Shown: positions 48,659 through 61,229 of the stretch, in pieces
How the letters are laid out: every line of letters begins with the position of its first letter
How positions within the stretch are numbered: position 1 is the stretch's first letter
Origin: Symsagittifera roscoffensis
Lineage: Eukaryota; Xenacoelomorpha; Acoela; Convolutidae
NCBI RefSeq assembly: GCF_963678635.1
Contig: NW_026971149.1
Location: 1,054,001 to 1,118,000, forward strand
DNA: 64,000 nucleotides
Direction of reading: 5' to 3'
The notes under the pieces: model-generated
The model's database searches: none
What the model was told of the DNA's origin: nothing
The model's input: only the letters and a program-made list of their open reading frames with translations
Program-made: the position numbers and the translations under genes

Positions 48659-50640
48659 ACAAATGATCCTCTTGAGAAGGGATTTACGAGGAACACTGCT
48701 CGCTCCTGGTGAATAGCACTGGATACGATGAAAGAACTAGAGAGTTGTCTAATGAAGCTAGACCGCGGAGTATCCAGAAAGAGCCGAATTGGGACAAGCA
48801 GCATAAAACAGAGGTGAATATGTTGGAGTTGAGAAACCAACTAGGGCAAACGTGGGAGAAATTGCTTCCGGAGTAATTCGAAAACGAGATAAGGGCACCC
48901 TCATCTGCTTAACTCCTGATGGCGAACAATTCACCCGGACTGAGTGACATTTGTTTTTAAGGTGTTCCCGGCTGGAGTTGCATTTGAAGATCTTAACTCA
49001 TGTTTACCAGATGATGATGCAGTATGTTGCTTCATGCAGCACTTGAGAAAAGACCAGAGCGCCAGGCAACAAATCCGAATTGATCCCCTTGAGAAGGGAC
49101 TCACGAAGAACACTACTCGTGCCTGATCGATAGCACTGGATACGATGAAAGAATTAGAGAGTTGTCTAAAGAAGCTGGACCGCGGAGTAACCAGAAAGCG
49201 TCGAAATTGGGCCAAGCAGCAGAAAGCAGAGGTGAATAAGTTGAAGTTGAGAAACAAAAGAGGGCGAACGTGGGAGAAATTGCTTCTGGAGTACCTCGAG
49301 AACGAGATAAGGGCATCCTCATCTGCCCAACTCCTGATGACAAACAATTCACCCGGACTGAGTGACAGTTAATTTTCACGTGTGGTTGGCTGGAGTTTCC
49401 TTTGAAGATCTGAACTCATATGACAAACTGAAGTTCAGGGACAAAAGCTTGCATGTGTACCGGATGATGATGCAGTATGTTGCTCCATACAGCAATTGAG
49501 TCAACACCAGAGCGTCGGGCAACAACTCACAATTGACCCCCTTTAGAAGGGACTCACGAGAAACACTACTCGTGCCTGGTGAATAGCACTGGATACGATG
49601 AAAAAAATAGAAAGTTGTCTAGAGAAGCTGGACCGCGGAGTATCCAGGAAGCGTCGAAATTGGGCCAAGCAGCAGAAAGCAGAGGCGAATAAGTTGGAGT
49701 TGAGAAACCAACTAGTGCGAACGTGGGAAAAAATGCTTCTAGAGTACTACGAGAACGAGATGAGGGCACCCTCATCTGCCCAACTCCTGATGGCGAACCC
49801 TTTCACACCTGACTGAGCGTCACTTTTTGTTCACGTGGTGCTTGGCTGGAGTTGCATTGGAAGTTCCGAACTCTTGTGACAAAAAAAAATTCGGGGACAA
49901 AAGCTTGCACGTGTACCGGATGATTATGATACTCCGCGGACCAGAGCGTCGGGCAAAAACTCACAGTTGACCCCCTCTAGAAGAGACTCACGAAGAACAC
50001 TACTCTTGCCTGGTGAATAGCACTGGATACGATGAAAGAACTAGAGAGTTGTCTAAAGAAGCTAGACCGCGGAGTATCCAGAAAGCGTCGAAATTGGGCC
50101 AAGCAGCAGAAAGCAGAGGTGAATAAGTTGGAGTTGAGAAACCAACTAGGGCGAACGTGGGAGAAGTTAATTCTTGAGTACTTCGAGAACGAGATAAGGA
50201 CACCCTCATCTGCCCAATTCCTGTTGGCGAACAATTCACCCGGACTGAGTGACAGTTATTGTTCACGTGGTGCTTGGTTGAAGTTGCATTGAAAGATCTG
50301 AACTCATGTGACAAACTGAAATACGGGGACAAAATCCTGCATGTGTACCAGATAATGTTGCAGTGTGTTGCTTCATGCAGCACTTGAGTCAACATCAGAG
50401 CGTCGGACAACAACTCACTAATGGTCCCTTTGAGAAGGGACTCACGAGGAACACTACTCGTTCCTGGTGGATAGCCCTGGATACGATGAAAGAGCTAGAG
50501 AATTGTCTAAAGAAGCTGGACCGCAGAGTATCCAGAAAGCGTCGAAACTGGGTCACGCAGCAGAAAGCAGAGGTGAATAACTTCGAGTTGAGGAGCCAAC
50601 TAGGGCGAACGTGGGAGGAAATATGCTGATGCAGTATGTT
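48659..50640 (+). repeat. Satellite S between B2 and B3
   Basis: Partial monomer to 49033, then starts at 49034 and 49487, a monomer without its start box from about 49940, and a 277-type monomer at 50375. The break at 49928-49939 contains GATACTCCGCGG, the reverse complement of the CCGCGGAGTATC box found in every monomer, so a 12-base fragment appears inverted there. Confidence 0.88.
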
Positions 50641-51910
50641 ACTCGAGATGACTCTGGGTTGAGTCTTGCAATAAGAAAGGACGCCACTTGTTTCTTGAGA
50701 TGGATCATATCGGTGATACCTGATGCAGTGATCCAAGCGTGATACCAGAAGGCGACGAGGAATAGGGCGTTGGAGAACAGGGTCTCGAGCATCATCATTA
50801 AGGTGTGCCGGAATGCCGGGTTTGACTGCCGGGATTATTTGCCGCGATTGACTACCAGGAATGACCGAAAATTAAAAGCCGAGTCGGGGCCTACTTTTTG
50901 AGAAAGGACCTGAGATTATCTGATTATCTGATATTAGGCGGCGGGACAGCAAATTTTTCACGAGCTTGCGATTAGTCTGGTAGTTGTTGAGAGATATCTG
51001 GTAACCGCATCCTCAAGCGAGTTTGAATGAAGAGATCATTGAACGAGTTAAGTTGTCACCAGGGTAGAGTGAGGATCTGTGGAGCCTAAATTTGATACAC
51101 AAGCTGATTTTGCCTCATCGTGAGGAATTTAAAAAGAAAATTGATAAGTGTAAAGATGAGCCACCAAAGTAAATGGAGCCAGGCCTTCGCCTCGGTCTAG
51201 CGGCCGGAGGTGGGGGACATTCGTGTGATGGACAATCTTGCGTGAGAATACAGTCGTTACCAAGTGACGGAAGATCGGCTTCGATGCAGAGTTGCGATTC
51301 CCGGTGAGTGAAGCCTATAGTATGCTGATGGATACAAAATCCTTGGTGGGATCGGTCATGGCAAACTTCTGTGGTAGCATTACCCGCGACAGATATCAAT
51401 GGTGAAAGTGCCTAGCCGGAGAGTGGTGATTCATAACGCCTTCTCAGTGCCTAAGTGTGGTAAGAATGCCACATCGCTCCTGACATTTGCTGATGGAGCC
51501 CAGGTTGGAGGACTTGACTGACACCTGGCGAGAGGAGCTCCTGAGTCTGGAGATGAAAAAATTGAGTGATTTAAAGAAGCAGAGTCCGAGCGGTGAAGTA
51601 CTAAATAACGCTCGCGCTGTATGCGAAAACGATTCTATACACTCGAATATGGTATAGTTTGAACCTTTGCTCGAGGCTTCAGCAGAGCGTTATCCTCCGA
51701 AGCATTAACTTGACCAATGGAAATTATTCATGCAATTGTTTAGCACAGACTGTGGGGTATCCACAGAAGTCCAACTTTTGCTTGATATGGGACGTTTAGG
51801 AGACTTGGGCAATAGGGTTATCAGATCCTCAACAAAAAAAGGCCCTTCGTGGTGAGCTCGATGCTGTCACTGCGATGGATTAAAGAGAACGTGATGAAAG
51901 ACCGAGAATT
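50641..51910 (+). repeat. Block B, copy B3 (short form)
   Basis: About 264 bases shorter than B6 owing to three losses: about 235 bases between CAGTCGTT and ACCAAG near 51256, about 8 bases in the GTACGGCT region, and about 21 bases before GGAGCCCAGG. It shares the ATTATCTGATTATCTGAT box with B4, B6 and B7. It is the left half of a 1494-bp tandem duplication. Confidence 0.88.
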
Positions 51911-52134
51911 ACAAATGATCCTTTTGAGAAGGGACTCACGAGGAACACTACTCGTTCCTGGTGGATAGCCCTGGATACGATGAAAGAGCTAGAGAATTGT
52001 CTAAAGAAGCTGGACCGCAGAGTATCCAGAAAGCGTCGAAACTGGGTCACGCAGCAGAAAGCAGAGGTGAATAACTTCGAGTTGAGGAGCCAACTAGGGC
52101 GAACGTGGGAGGAAATATGCTGATGCAGTATGTT
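51911..52134 (+). repeat. Single 277-type satellite monomer between B3 and B4
   Basis: One truncated monomer lacking its start box. It is almost identical to the monomer at 50420-50640, as expected from the 1494-bp duplication. Confidence 0.9.
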
Positions 52135-53408
52135 ACTCGAGATGACTCTGGGTTGAGTCTTGCAATAAGAAAGGACGCCACTTGTTTCTTGAGATGGATC
52201 ATATCGGTGATACCTGATGCAGTGATCCAAGCGTGATACCAGAAGGCGACGAGGAATAGGGCGTTGGAGAACAGGGTCTCGAGCATCATCATTAAGGTGT
52301 GCCGGAATGCCGGGTTTGACTGCCGGGATTATTTGCCGCGATTGACTACCAGGAATGACCGAAAATTAAAAGCCGAGTCGGGGCCTACTTTTTGAGAAAG
52401 GACCTGAGATTATCTGATTATCTGATATTAGGCGGCGGGACAGCAAATTTTTCACGAGCTTGCGATTAGTCTGGTAGTTGTTGAGAGATATCTGGTAACC
52501 GCATCCTCAAGCGAGTTTGAATGAAGAGATCATTGAACGAGTTAAGTTGTCACCAGGGTAGAGTGAGGATCTGTGGAGCCTAAATTTGATACACAAGCTG
52601 ATTTGGCCTCATCGTGAGGAATTTAAAAAGAAAATTGATAAGTGTAAAGATGAGCCACCAAAGTAAATGGAGCCAGGCCTTCGCCTCGGTCTAGCGGCCG
52701 GAGGTGGGGGACATTCGTGTGATGGACAATCTTGCGTGAGAATACAGTCGTTACCAAGTGACGGAAGATCGGCTTCGATGCAGAGTTGCGATTCCCGGTG
52801 AGTGAAGCCTATAGTATGCTGATGGATACGAAATCCTTGGTGGGATCGGTCATGGCAAACTTCTGTGGTAGCATTACCCGCGACAGATATCAATGGTGAA
52901 AGTGCCTAGCCGGAGAGTGGTGATTCATAACGCCTTCTCAGTGCCTAAGTGTGGTAAGAATGCCACATCGCTCCTGACATTTGCTGATGGAGCCCAGGTT
53001 GGAGGACTTGACTGACACCTGGCGAGAGGAGCTCCTGAGTCTGGAGATGAAAAAATTGAGTGATTTAAAGAAGCAGAGTCCGAGCGGTGAAGTACTAAAT
53101 AACGCTCGCGCTGTATGCGAAAACGATTCTATACACTCGAATATGGTATAGTTTGAACCTTTGCTCGAGGCTTCAGCAGAGCGTTATCCTCCGAAGCATT
53201 AACTTGACCAATGGAAACTATTCATGCAATTGTTTAGCACAGACTGTGGGGTATCCACAGAAGTCCAACTTTTGCTTGATATGGGACGTTTAGGAGACTT
53301 GGGCAATAGGGTTATCAGATCCTCAGATCGCAAAAAAAGGCCCTTCGTGGTGAGCTCGATGCTGTCACTGCGATGGATTAAAGAGAACGTGATGAAAGAC
53401 CGAGAATT
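52135..53408 (+). repeat. Block B, copy B4 (duplicate of B3)
   Basis: Shares all three B3 losses and lies 1494 bases from it. Visible differences are a few substitutions and four extra bases (GATC) near 53325. A recent local duplication is the simplest explanation. Confidence 0.88.
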
Positions 53409-56400
53409 ACAAATGATCCTTTTGAGAAGGGACTCACGAGGAACACTACTTGTTCTTGGTGGATAGCCCTGGATACGATGAAAGAGCTAGAGAATTGTCT
53501 AAAGAAGCTGGACCGCGGAGTATCCAGAAAGCGTCGAAATTGGGCCAAGTAGCAAAAGCAGAGGTGAGTAAGTTGGACTTTAGGAGCCAACTAGGGCGAA
53601 GGTTTGAGAAATTGCTACTGGAGTACTTCGAGAACGAGGTAAGGGCACCCTCTTCTGCCCAACTCCTGATGGCAAACAGTTCACCCGGACTGAGTGACAG
53701 TTGTGTTTTACGTGTGGTTGGCTGGAGTTGCATTTGAAGATATGAACTCATGTGACAAACTGAAGTTCGGAGATAAAAGCATGCATGTGTACCGGATGAT
53801 CAAGCAGTATGATGCTTCATGCAGTACTTGAGTCAACACCAGAGCGTCGGGCAACAACTCAGAAATGATCCCCTTCAGAAGGGACTGACAAAGAACACTA
53901 CTCGTTCCTGGTGAATAGCCCTGGACGCGATGAAAGAACTAGAGAATTGTCGAAAGAAGCTGGACCGCAGAGGATTGAGAAAGCGTCGAAATTGGGTTAC
54001 GCAGCAGAAAGCAGAGGTGAAAAACTTGGAGTTGAGAAGCCAACGAGGGGCGAATGTGGGAGAAATTGCTGCTGGAGTACTTCGAAACGAGATGAGGACC
54101 TCCTCATCCTGCCAACTCCTGTTGGCGAACCTTTTCAGCCGGACTGAGGGTCAGTTATTGTTCGCGTGGTGCTTGGCTGAAGTTGCATCGGAAGATCTGA
54201 ACTCATGTGAAATGAAAAACGGGAACAATAGCTTGCATGTGTACCAGATGATGATGCAGTATGTTGCTGCATTCACCAGTTGAGAAAACACCAGAGCGCC
54301 GTACACCAAAAATCCGAAACTATCCCCCTGAGAAGGGACTAACGAGGAACAATACTTGTTCTTGGTGGATAGCCCTGGATACGATGAAAGAGCTAAAGAA
54401 TTTTCTAAAGAAACTGGACCGCGGAGTTTCCAGAAAGCGTCAAAATTGGGCCAAGCAGCAAAAAGCAGACCTGAATAAGTTGGAATTGAGAAGCCAACTA
54501 GGGCGAAGGTTTGAGAAATTGCTACTGGAGTACTTCGAGAACGAGGTAAGGGCACCCTCTTCTGCCCAACTCCTGATGGCAAACAGTTCACCCGGACTGA
54601 GTGACAGTTGTTTTGTACGTGTGGTTGGGTGGAGTTGCATTTGAAGATATGAACTCATGTGACAAACTGAAGTTCGGAGATAAAAGCATGCATGTGTACC
54701 GGATGATCAAGCAGTATGATGCTTCATGCAGCACTTGAGTCAACACCAGAGCGTCGGGCAACAACTCACAGTTGATCCCCTTTAGAAGGGACTCACGAAG
54801 AACACTACTCGTTCCTGGTGAATAGCCCTGGACACGATGAAAGAACTAGAGAATTGTCTAAAGAAGCTGGACCGCAGAGGTTTGAGAAAGCGTCGAAATT
54901 GGGTTACGCAGCATGAAGGCAGAGGTGAATAACTTGGAGTTGAGAAGCCAACGAGTGGCGAATGTGGGAGAAATTGCTGCTGGAGTACTTCGAAACGAGA
55001 TGAGGCCCTCCTCATCTTCCCAACTCCTGTTGGCGAACCTTTTCAGCCGGACTGAGGGTCAGTTATTGTTCGCGTTGTGCTTGGCTGAAGTTGCATCTGA
55101 AGATCTGAACTCATGTGACAAAATGAAGAACGGGGACAATAGCCTGCATGTGTATTAGATGATGATGCAGTATGTTGCTGCATTCAGCAGTTGAGAAAAC
55201 ACCAGAGCGCCGTACAACAAATCCGAAATTATCCCCCTGAGAAGGGACTCACGAGGAACAGAACTTGTTCTTGGTGGATAACCCTGGATACGATGAAAGA
55301 GCTAGAGAATTGTCTAAAGAAGCTGGACCGCAGAGTATTCAGAAAACGTCATAATTGGGATACGCAGCAGAAAGCAGAGGTGAATAACTTGGAGTTGAGG
55401 AGCCAACGAGGGGCGAATGTTTGGAGAAATTGCTGCTGGAGTACTTTGAAACGAGATGAGGCCCTCCTCATCTTCCCAACCTCTGATGGCGAACCTTTTC
55501 AGCCGGACTGAGGGCCAGTTTTTGTTCGCGTGGTGTTTGGCTGAAGTTGCATCGGAAGATCTGAACTCATGTGATAAAATAAAGTACGGGGACAATAGCC
55601 TGTTGTGTACCAGATGATGATGCGGTATGTTGCTGCATGCAACACTTGAGAAAAAACCAGAGAGCCGGACAACAGATCTGAAATGATTCCCCTAGGAAGG
55701 GACTCACGAGGAGCACTACTTGTTCTTGGTGGATAGCCATGGATAAGATGAAAGAGCTAGAGAATTGTCTAAAGAAGCTGGACCGCGGAGTATCCAGAAA
55801 GCGTCGAAATTGGGCCAAGCAGCAAAAAGCAGAGGTGAATAAGTTCGAATTGAGGAGCCAACTAGGGCGAAGTCGGGAGAAATTTCTACTGGAGTACTTC
55901 GAGAACGAGATGAGCCACCCTCATCTGCCCAACTTCTGATGGCGAATTCTTTCACCCGGACTGAGCGTCAGTTTTTGTTCACGTCGTGCTTGGCTGGTGT
56001 TGCACTGGAAGATCTGATTTCATGTGACAAGCTGAAGTTCGGGGACAAAAACATGCACGTGTACAGGATGATGATGCAGTATGTTGCTTCATGCAGCACT
56101 TGAGTCAACACCAGAGCGTCGGGCAACAAATCACTAATGGTTCCTTTGAGAAGGGACTCACGAGGAACACTACTCGCTCCTGGTGGATAGCCCTGGATAC
56201 GATGAAAGAGCTAGAGAATTGTCTCTGGAAGCTGGACCGCGGAGTATCCAGAAAGCTTCGAAATTGGGCCATGCAGCAGAAAGCAGCGGTGAATAAGTTG
56301 GAGTTGGGGAGCCAACAAGGGTGAACGTGGGAGAAGTTGCTGCTGGAGTACTTCGGGAGCGAGATGAGGCCACCCTCATCTGCCCAATTCCTGATGACAA

Positions 56401-56820
56401 ACTCCTTCACTCGGACTCAGCGTCAGTTTTTGTTCACGTGGTGCTTAGCTGGAGTTGCATTGGAAGATCTGAATTCATGTGACAAACTGAAGTTCGGGGA
56501 CAAAAGCTTGCACGTGTACCGATTGGTGATGCAGTATGTTGCTTCATGCAGCACTTGAGTCAACATCAGAGCGTCGGGCATCAAATCACAATTGATCCCT
56601 TGAGAAGGGACTCACGAGGAACACTACTCGTTCCTGGTGGATAGATCTGGATACGATGAAAGAATTAGAGAATTGTCTAATTAAGCTGGACCGCGGAGTA
56701 TCCAGAAAACATCGAAACTGGGTCAAGCATCAGAAAGCAGAGTTGAGTAACTTGGAGTTGAGGATCAACTAGAGCGAACGTGGGAGAATAAGTGCCAGAT
56801 GATGATGCAGTATATATGCT
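53409..56820 (+). repeat. Satellite S between B4 and B5
   Basis: Starts at 53819, 54271, 54726, 55182, 55637, 56091 and 56546, all near 455 bp except the last (277-type). This is the longest run of full-length monomers in the right half. ATG frames at 53930-54283 and 54261-54644 are open for more than 110 codons and overlap at the monomer boundary. The tract 55875-56240 is an apparent exact match to 58976-59341. Confidence 0.92.
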
Positions 56821-58363
56821 ACTCGAGATGACTCCCGGTTGAGTCTTGCAATAAGAAAGGACGCCACTTGTTTTTTGAGATGGATCAAGTCGGTGATACC
56901 TGATGCAGTGATCCAAGCGTGATACCAGAAGGCGACGAGGAATTGAGCGTTGGAGAACAGGGTCGCGAGCATCATCATAAACGTGTACCAGAATGCCGTG
57001 ATTGACTACCAAAAATGACGGAAAAATGAAAGCCTGGGCTTACTTTTTGAGAAAGTACACGAAATTATCTGAGTACAACGATCAGAAGAGAGTGGAATTG
57101 AGATAAGGCGGTGGGGACAGCATACTATTCACGAGCTTGGGAACAGTCTGGAAGTTGTAGAGAGCTTACTGTTGCCCGCATCCTCAAGCGAGTTTGAATT
57201 AAGAGAGCAACGAACGATATAAGTGTTACCAGGGTAGGGTGAGGATCTGTGGAACTTGAATTTGATACACAAGCTGATTTGGCCTCATCGTGAGGAATTC
57301 TAAAGAGAAAATTGATAAAACTAATAATGAGCTAGAAAAAAGAATGGAGCCAGGCGCTTGCCTCAGTCTAACGGCCGGATGTGGGGGACACTCATGTGAT
57401 GGACAGTCTTGTATGAGAATCCAGTCGTTCCGTAGAAAAGAATTGACCACATGACTCGGTGACATTACGGAATAAGAGAAAAGTGAGATGCCGATTTTGG
57501 CTGACTCTACCACGGTGAACTTGGCGACGGCGCTAGGTTTCTTCTCAAGGATGTGTAGAAGGGAGTCACCAGAGATGCTAGATTCTGAACACCATCTAGT
57601 TACGGCATTGAGTGTGGAGTCTTGGCCTGAAGTGTTGTAAAGATTCAGAATCATACAAAGGGACGGAAGATCGGCTCCGACGCAGAGTTGGGATTCCCGG
57701 TGAGTGAGGCCTATAGTATGTCGATGGATATGAAATCCTTGGTGGGGTCGGTCATGGCAAACTTCTGTGGTAGCATTGCCCGCTACACATGTCAATGGTG
57801 AAAGTGCCTAGCCAGACAGTGATGATTGATAAGGCCTTCTTAGTACCTAAGCGCCTACGGCTGGTAAGAATGCCACATCACTCGTGACAGTTGCTGAGGA
57901 AGATGTGGGGAGCACTACCAGGGCCCAGTTTGGAGGACTTGAATGACACCTGGCGAGAGGAGCTCTTGAGTCTGCAGATGGAAAATTTGAGTGAACTTGA
58001 GAAGCAGAGTCCGAGCGGCGAAGTACTAAATAACGCTCGCGCTGTGTGCGAAAACGATTCTTTACACTCGAATATGTTAGATTTTGAACCTTTGCTCGAG
58101 GCTTCAGCAGAGCGAATTCTCCGGAGCATTAACTTGACTCATGGAGACTATCCATGCAATTCTATCCATGGAGACTATCCAGGCAAGTGTTTATCACAGA
58201 CTGTGTGGTATCCAGAGAAGTCCAACTTGTGCTTGACATAAGACCTTCAGGAGACTTGGGCGATAGGGTTGTCAGATCTTCAACAAAAATTGACCGTCTT
58301 CGTGGTGAACTCGCTGCTGGTACTGCGATGTATTAAAGAAAACTTGATGAAAGACCGAGAACT
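56821..58363 (+). repeat. Block B, copy B5
   Basis: Full-length and of the same subfamily as B2 (ATATATG before the junction, and the CCATGGAGACTATCC duplication near 58140-58190). It holds the longest open stretch of any B block (57891-58241). Confidence 0.88.
57891..58241 (+). pseudogene. Longest B-block open stretch (116 codons)
   Basis: Begins at TTG: LRKMWGALPGPSLEDLNDTW, then REELLSLQMENLSELEKQSP, SGEVLNNARAVCENDSLHSN and FEPLLEASAE. The Leu/Glu-rich segment could be helical. Equivalent stretches occur in B2 (48187), B6 (60554) and B7 (62323) with mostly the same residues. I do not recognise a family. An overlapping frame at 58154-58336 (VVSREVQLVLDI) continues the similarity seen in B2. 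Confidence 0.35.
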
Positions 58364-59464
58364 ACAAATGATCCTCTTGAGAAGGGGTTTACGAGGAACA
58401 CTGCTCGCTCCTGGTGAATAGCACTGGATACGATGAAATAACTAGAGAGTTGTCTAATAAAGCTAGACCGCGGAGTATCCAGAAAGAGTCGAAATTAGGC
58501 CAAGCAGCAGAAAACAGGGGTGAATAAGTTGGAGTTGCGAAAGCAAGTAGGGCGAACGTGGGAGAAATTGCTTCCGGAGTACTTCGAAATCGAGATAAGG
58601 GGACCCTCATCTGCCCAACTCCTGATGGCGAACAATTCACCCAGACTGAGTGACAGTTTTTTATCGTGTGCTTGGCTGGAAATGCATTTGAAGATCTGAA
58701 CTCATGTGTACCAGATGATGATGCAGTATGTTGCTTCATGCATTAATTGAGTCAACACCAGAGTGTCGGGCAACAACTCACAATTGACCCCCTTAAGAAG
58801 GGACTCATGAAGAACACTATTCGTGCCTGGTGAATACCACTGGATACGATGAAAGAACTAGAGAGTTGTCTAAAGAAGCTAGACCGCGGAGTATCCAGAA
58901 AGCGTCGAAATTGGGCCAAGCAGCAGAAAGCAGTGTTGAATAAGTTGGAGTTGAGAAACCAACTAGGACGAACGTGGGAGAAATTTCTACTGGAGTACTT
59001 CGAGAACGAGATGAGCCACCCTCATCTGCCCAACTTCTGATGGCGAATTCTTTCACCCGGACTGAGCGTCAGTTTTTGTTCACGTCGTGCTTGGCTGGTG
59101 TTGCACTGGAAGATCTGATTTCATGTGACAAGCTGAAGTTCGGGGACAAAAACATGCACGTGTACAGGATGATGATGCAGTATGTTGCTTCATGCAGCAC
59201 TTGAGTCAACACCAGAGCGTCGGGCAACAAATCACTAATGGTTCCTTTGAGAAGGGACTCACGAGGAACACTACTCGCTCCTGGTGGATAGCCCTGGATA
59301 CGATGAAAGAGCTAGAGAATTGTCTCTGGAAGCTGGACCGCAGAGTATCCAGAAAGCGTCGAAACTGGGTCACGCAGCAGAGAGCAGAGGTGAATAACTT
59401 GGAGTTGAGGAGCCAACTAGGGCGAACGTGGGAGAAAATATGTCGGATGATGATGCAGTATGTT
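58364..59464 (+). repeat. Satellite S between B5 and B6
   Basis: Partial monomer to 58737, then starts at 58738 (full) and 59192 (277-type, leading into B6). Positions 58976-59341 match 55875-56240 with no difference I can see by eye. Confidence 0.9.
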
Positions 59465-59566
59465 ACTCGAGATGACTCTGGGTTGAGTCTTGCAATAAGA
59501 AAGGACACCACTTGTTTCTTGAGATGGATCTTGTCGGTGATATCTGATGCAGTGATCCAAGTGTGA
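59192..59566 (+). pseudogene. Satellite-to-B fusion frame (124 codons, ATG start)
   Basis: Starts at the monomer ATG (MQHLSQHQSVGQQITNG), runs through the basic helix (SRKRRNWVTQQRAEVNNLEL) and the 277-type join (TWEKICRMMMQYV), and continues into B as TRDDSGLSLAIRKDTTCFLR, ending DAVIQV. It shows that the 277-type monomer and block B share one reading frame across the junction. The same join is open at 61068-61331. Whether it reflects an ancestral exon order or chance is not settled. Confidence 0.4.
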
Positions 59567-60998
59567 TACCAGACGGCGACGAGGAATAGGGCATTGGAGA
59601 ACAGGGTCTCGAGCGTCATCATTAACGTTGGCCGGAATGCCGGTTTTGACTGCCGGGATTGTTTGCCGGGATTGACTACCAGGAATGACCGAAAATTAAA
59701 AGCCGAGTCTGGGCTTATTTTTTGAGAAATGACCTGAGATTATCTGATTATCTGATATAAGGCGGCAGGGACTGCAAATGTTTCCCGAGCTTGCGAACAG
59801 TTTGGTTGTTGTTGAGAGCTATCTGGTAACCGCATCCTCAAGCGAGTTTGAATGAAAAGATCATTGAACGAGTTAAGTTGTCACCAGGGTAGAGTGAGGA
59901 TCTGTGGAAGCTAAATTTGATACACAAGCTGATTTTGCCTCATCGTGAGGAATTTAAAGAGAAAATTGATAAGTGTAAAGATGAGCCACCAAAGTAAAGC
60001 GAACCAGGCCTTTGCCTCAGTCTAGCGGCCGGAGGTGGGTGACACTCGTGTGATGGACAATCTTGCGTGAGAATACAGTCGTTCCAGAGATAAGAGTTGG
60101 CCACACGGTTTGGTGACATTTCGGAAGAAGAGAAAAGTGAGATTCATATTTTGGCTGACTGTTACGCGAGTACCACGGTGAACTTGGCGACGGCAATAGG
60201 TTTCTTCTCAAGGATGTGTAATAGGAAGTCACTAGAGATGCTAGATTCCGAACACCATCTAGTTACGGCATTGAGTGTGGAGTCGTGGCCTGGAGTGTTG
60301 TAATGATTCAGAAGCATACCAAGGGACGGGAGATCGGCTTCGATGCAGAGTTGGGATTCCCGGTGAGTGAAGCCTATAGTATGCCGATGGATACGAAATC
60401 CTTGGTGGGATCGGTCATGGCAAACTTCTGTGGTAGCATTACCCGCTACAGATATAAATGGTGAAAGTGCCTAGCCAGAGAGTGGTGATTCATAAGGCCT
60501 TCTCAGTGCCTAAGTGGGTACGGCTGGTAAGAATGCCACATCACTCCTGACATTTGCTGAGGAAGATGTGGGGAGCACTATCAGAGCCCAGGTTGGAGGA
60601 CTTGAGTGACACCTGGCGAGAGGAGCTCCTGAGTCTGGAGATGGAAAAATTGAGTGAATTTGAGAGGCAGAGTCCGATCGGTGAAGTACTAAATAACGCT
60701 CGCGCTGTATGCGAAAACGATTCTATACACTCGAATATGGTAGATTTTGAACCTTTGCTCGAGGCTTCAGCAGAGCGTTATCTTCCGGAGCATTAACTTG
60801 ACCCATGGAGACTATTCATGCAATCGTTTAGCACTGACTGTTGGGTATCCAGAGAAGTCCAAATTTTGCTTGATATGGGAATTTTAGCAGACTTGAGCGA
60901 TAGGGTTATCAGATCCTTAACAAAAAAAGACCCTTCGTGGTGAGCTCGATGCTGTCACTGCGATGGATTAAAGAGAACGTGATGAAAGACCGAGATTT
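59465..60998 (+). repeat. Block B, copy B6
   Basis: Carries the ATTATCTGATTATCTGAT box. Open stretches at 60097-60303 (ILADCYASTTVNLATAIGFF, then LEMLDSEHHLVTALSVESWP) and 60554-60796 (KMWGALSEPRLEDLSDTWRE). It lacks the B2/B5 duplication. Confidence 0.88.
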
Positions 60999-61229
60999 AC
61001 AAATGATCCTCTTGAGAAGGGATTCACGAGGAACACTGCTCGCTACTGGTGGATAGCCCTGGATACGATGAAAGAGCTAGAGAATTGTCTAAAGAAGCTG
61101 GACCGCGGAGTATCCAGAAAGCGTCGAAACTGGGTCACGCAACAGAAACCAGAAGTGAATAACTTGGAGTTGAGGAGCCAACTAGGGCGAACGTGGGAGA
61201 AAATAAGCCGGCTGATGATGCAGTATGTT
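60999..61229 (+). repeat. Single 277-type satellite monomer between B6 and B7
   Basis: Lacks the monomer start box. With B7 it forms a unit of about 1765 bp, the spacing between the B6 and B7 left junctions. Confidence 0.9.
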
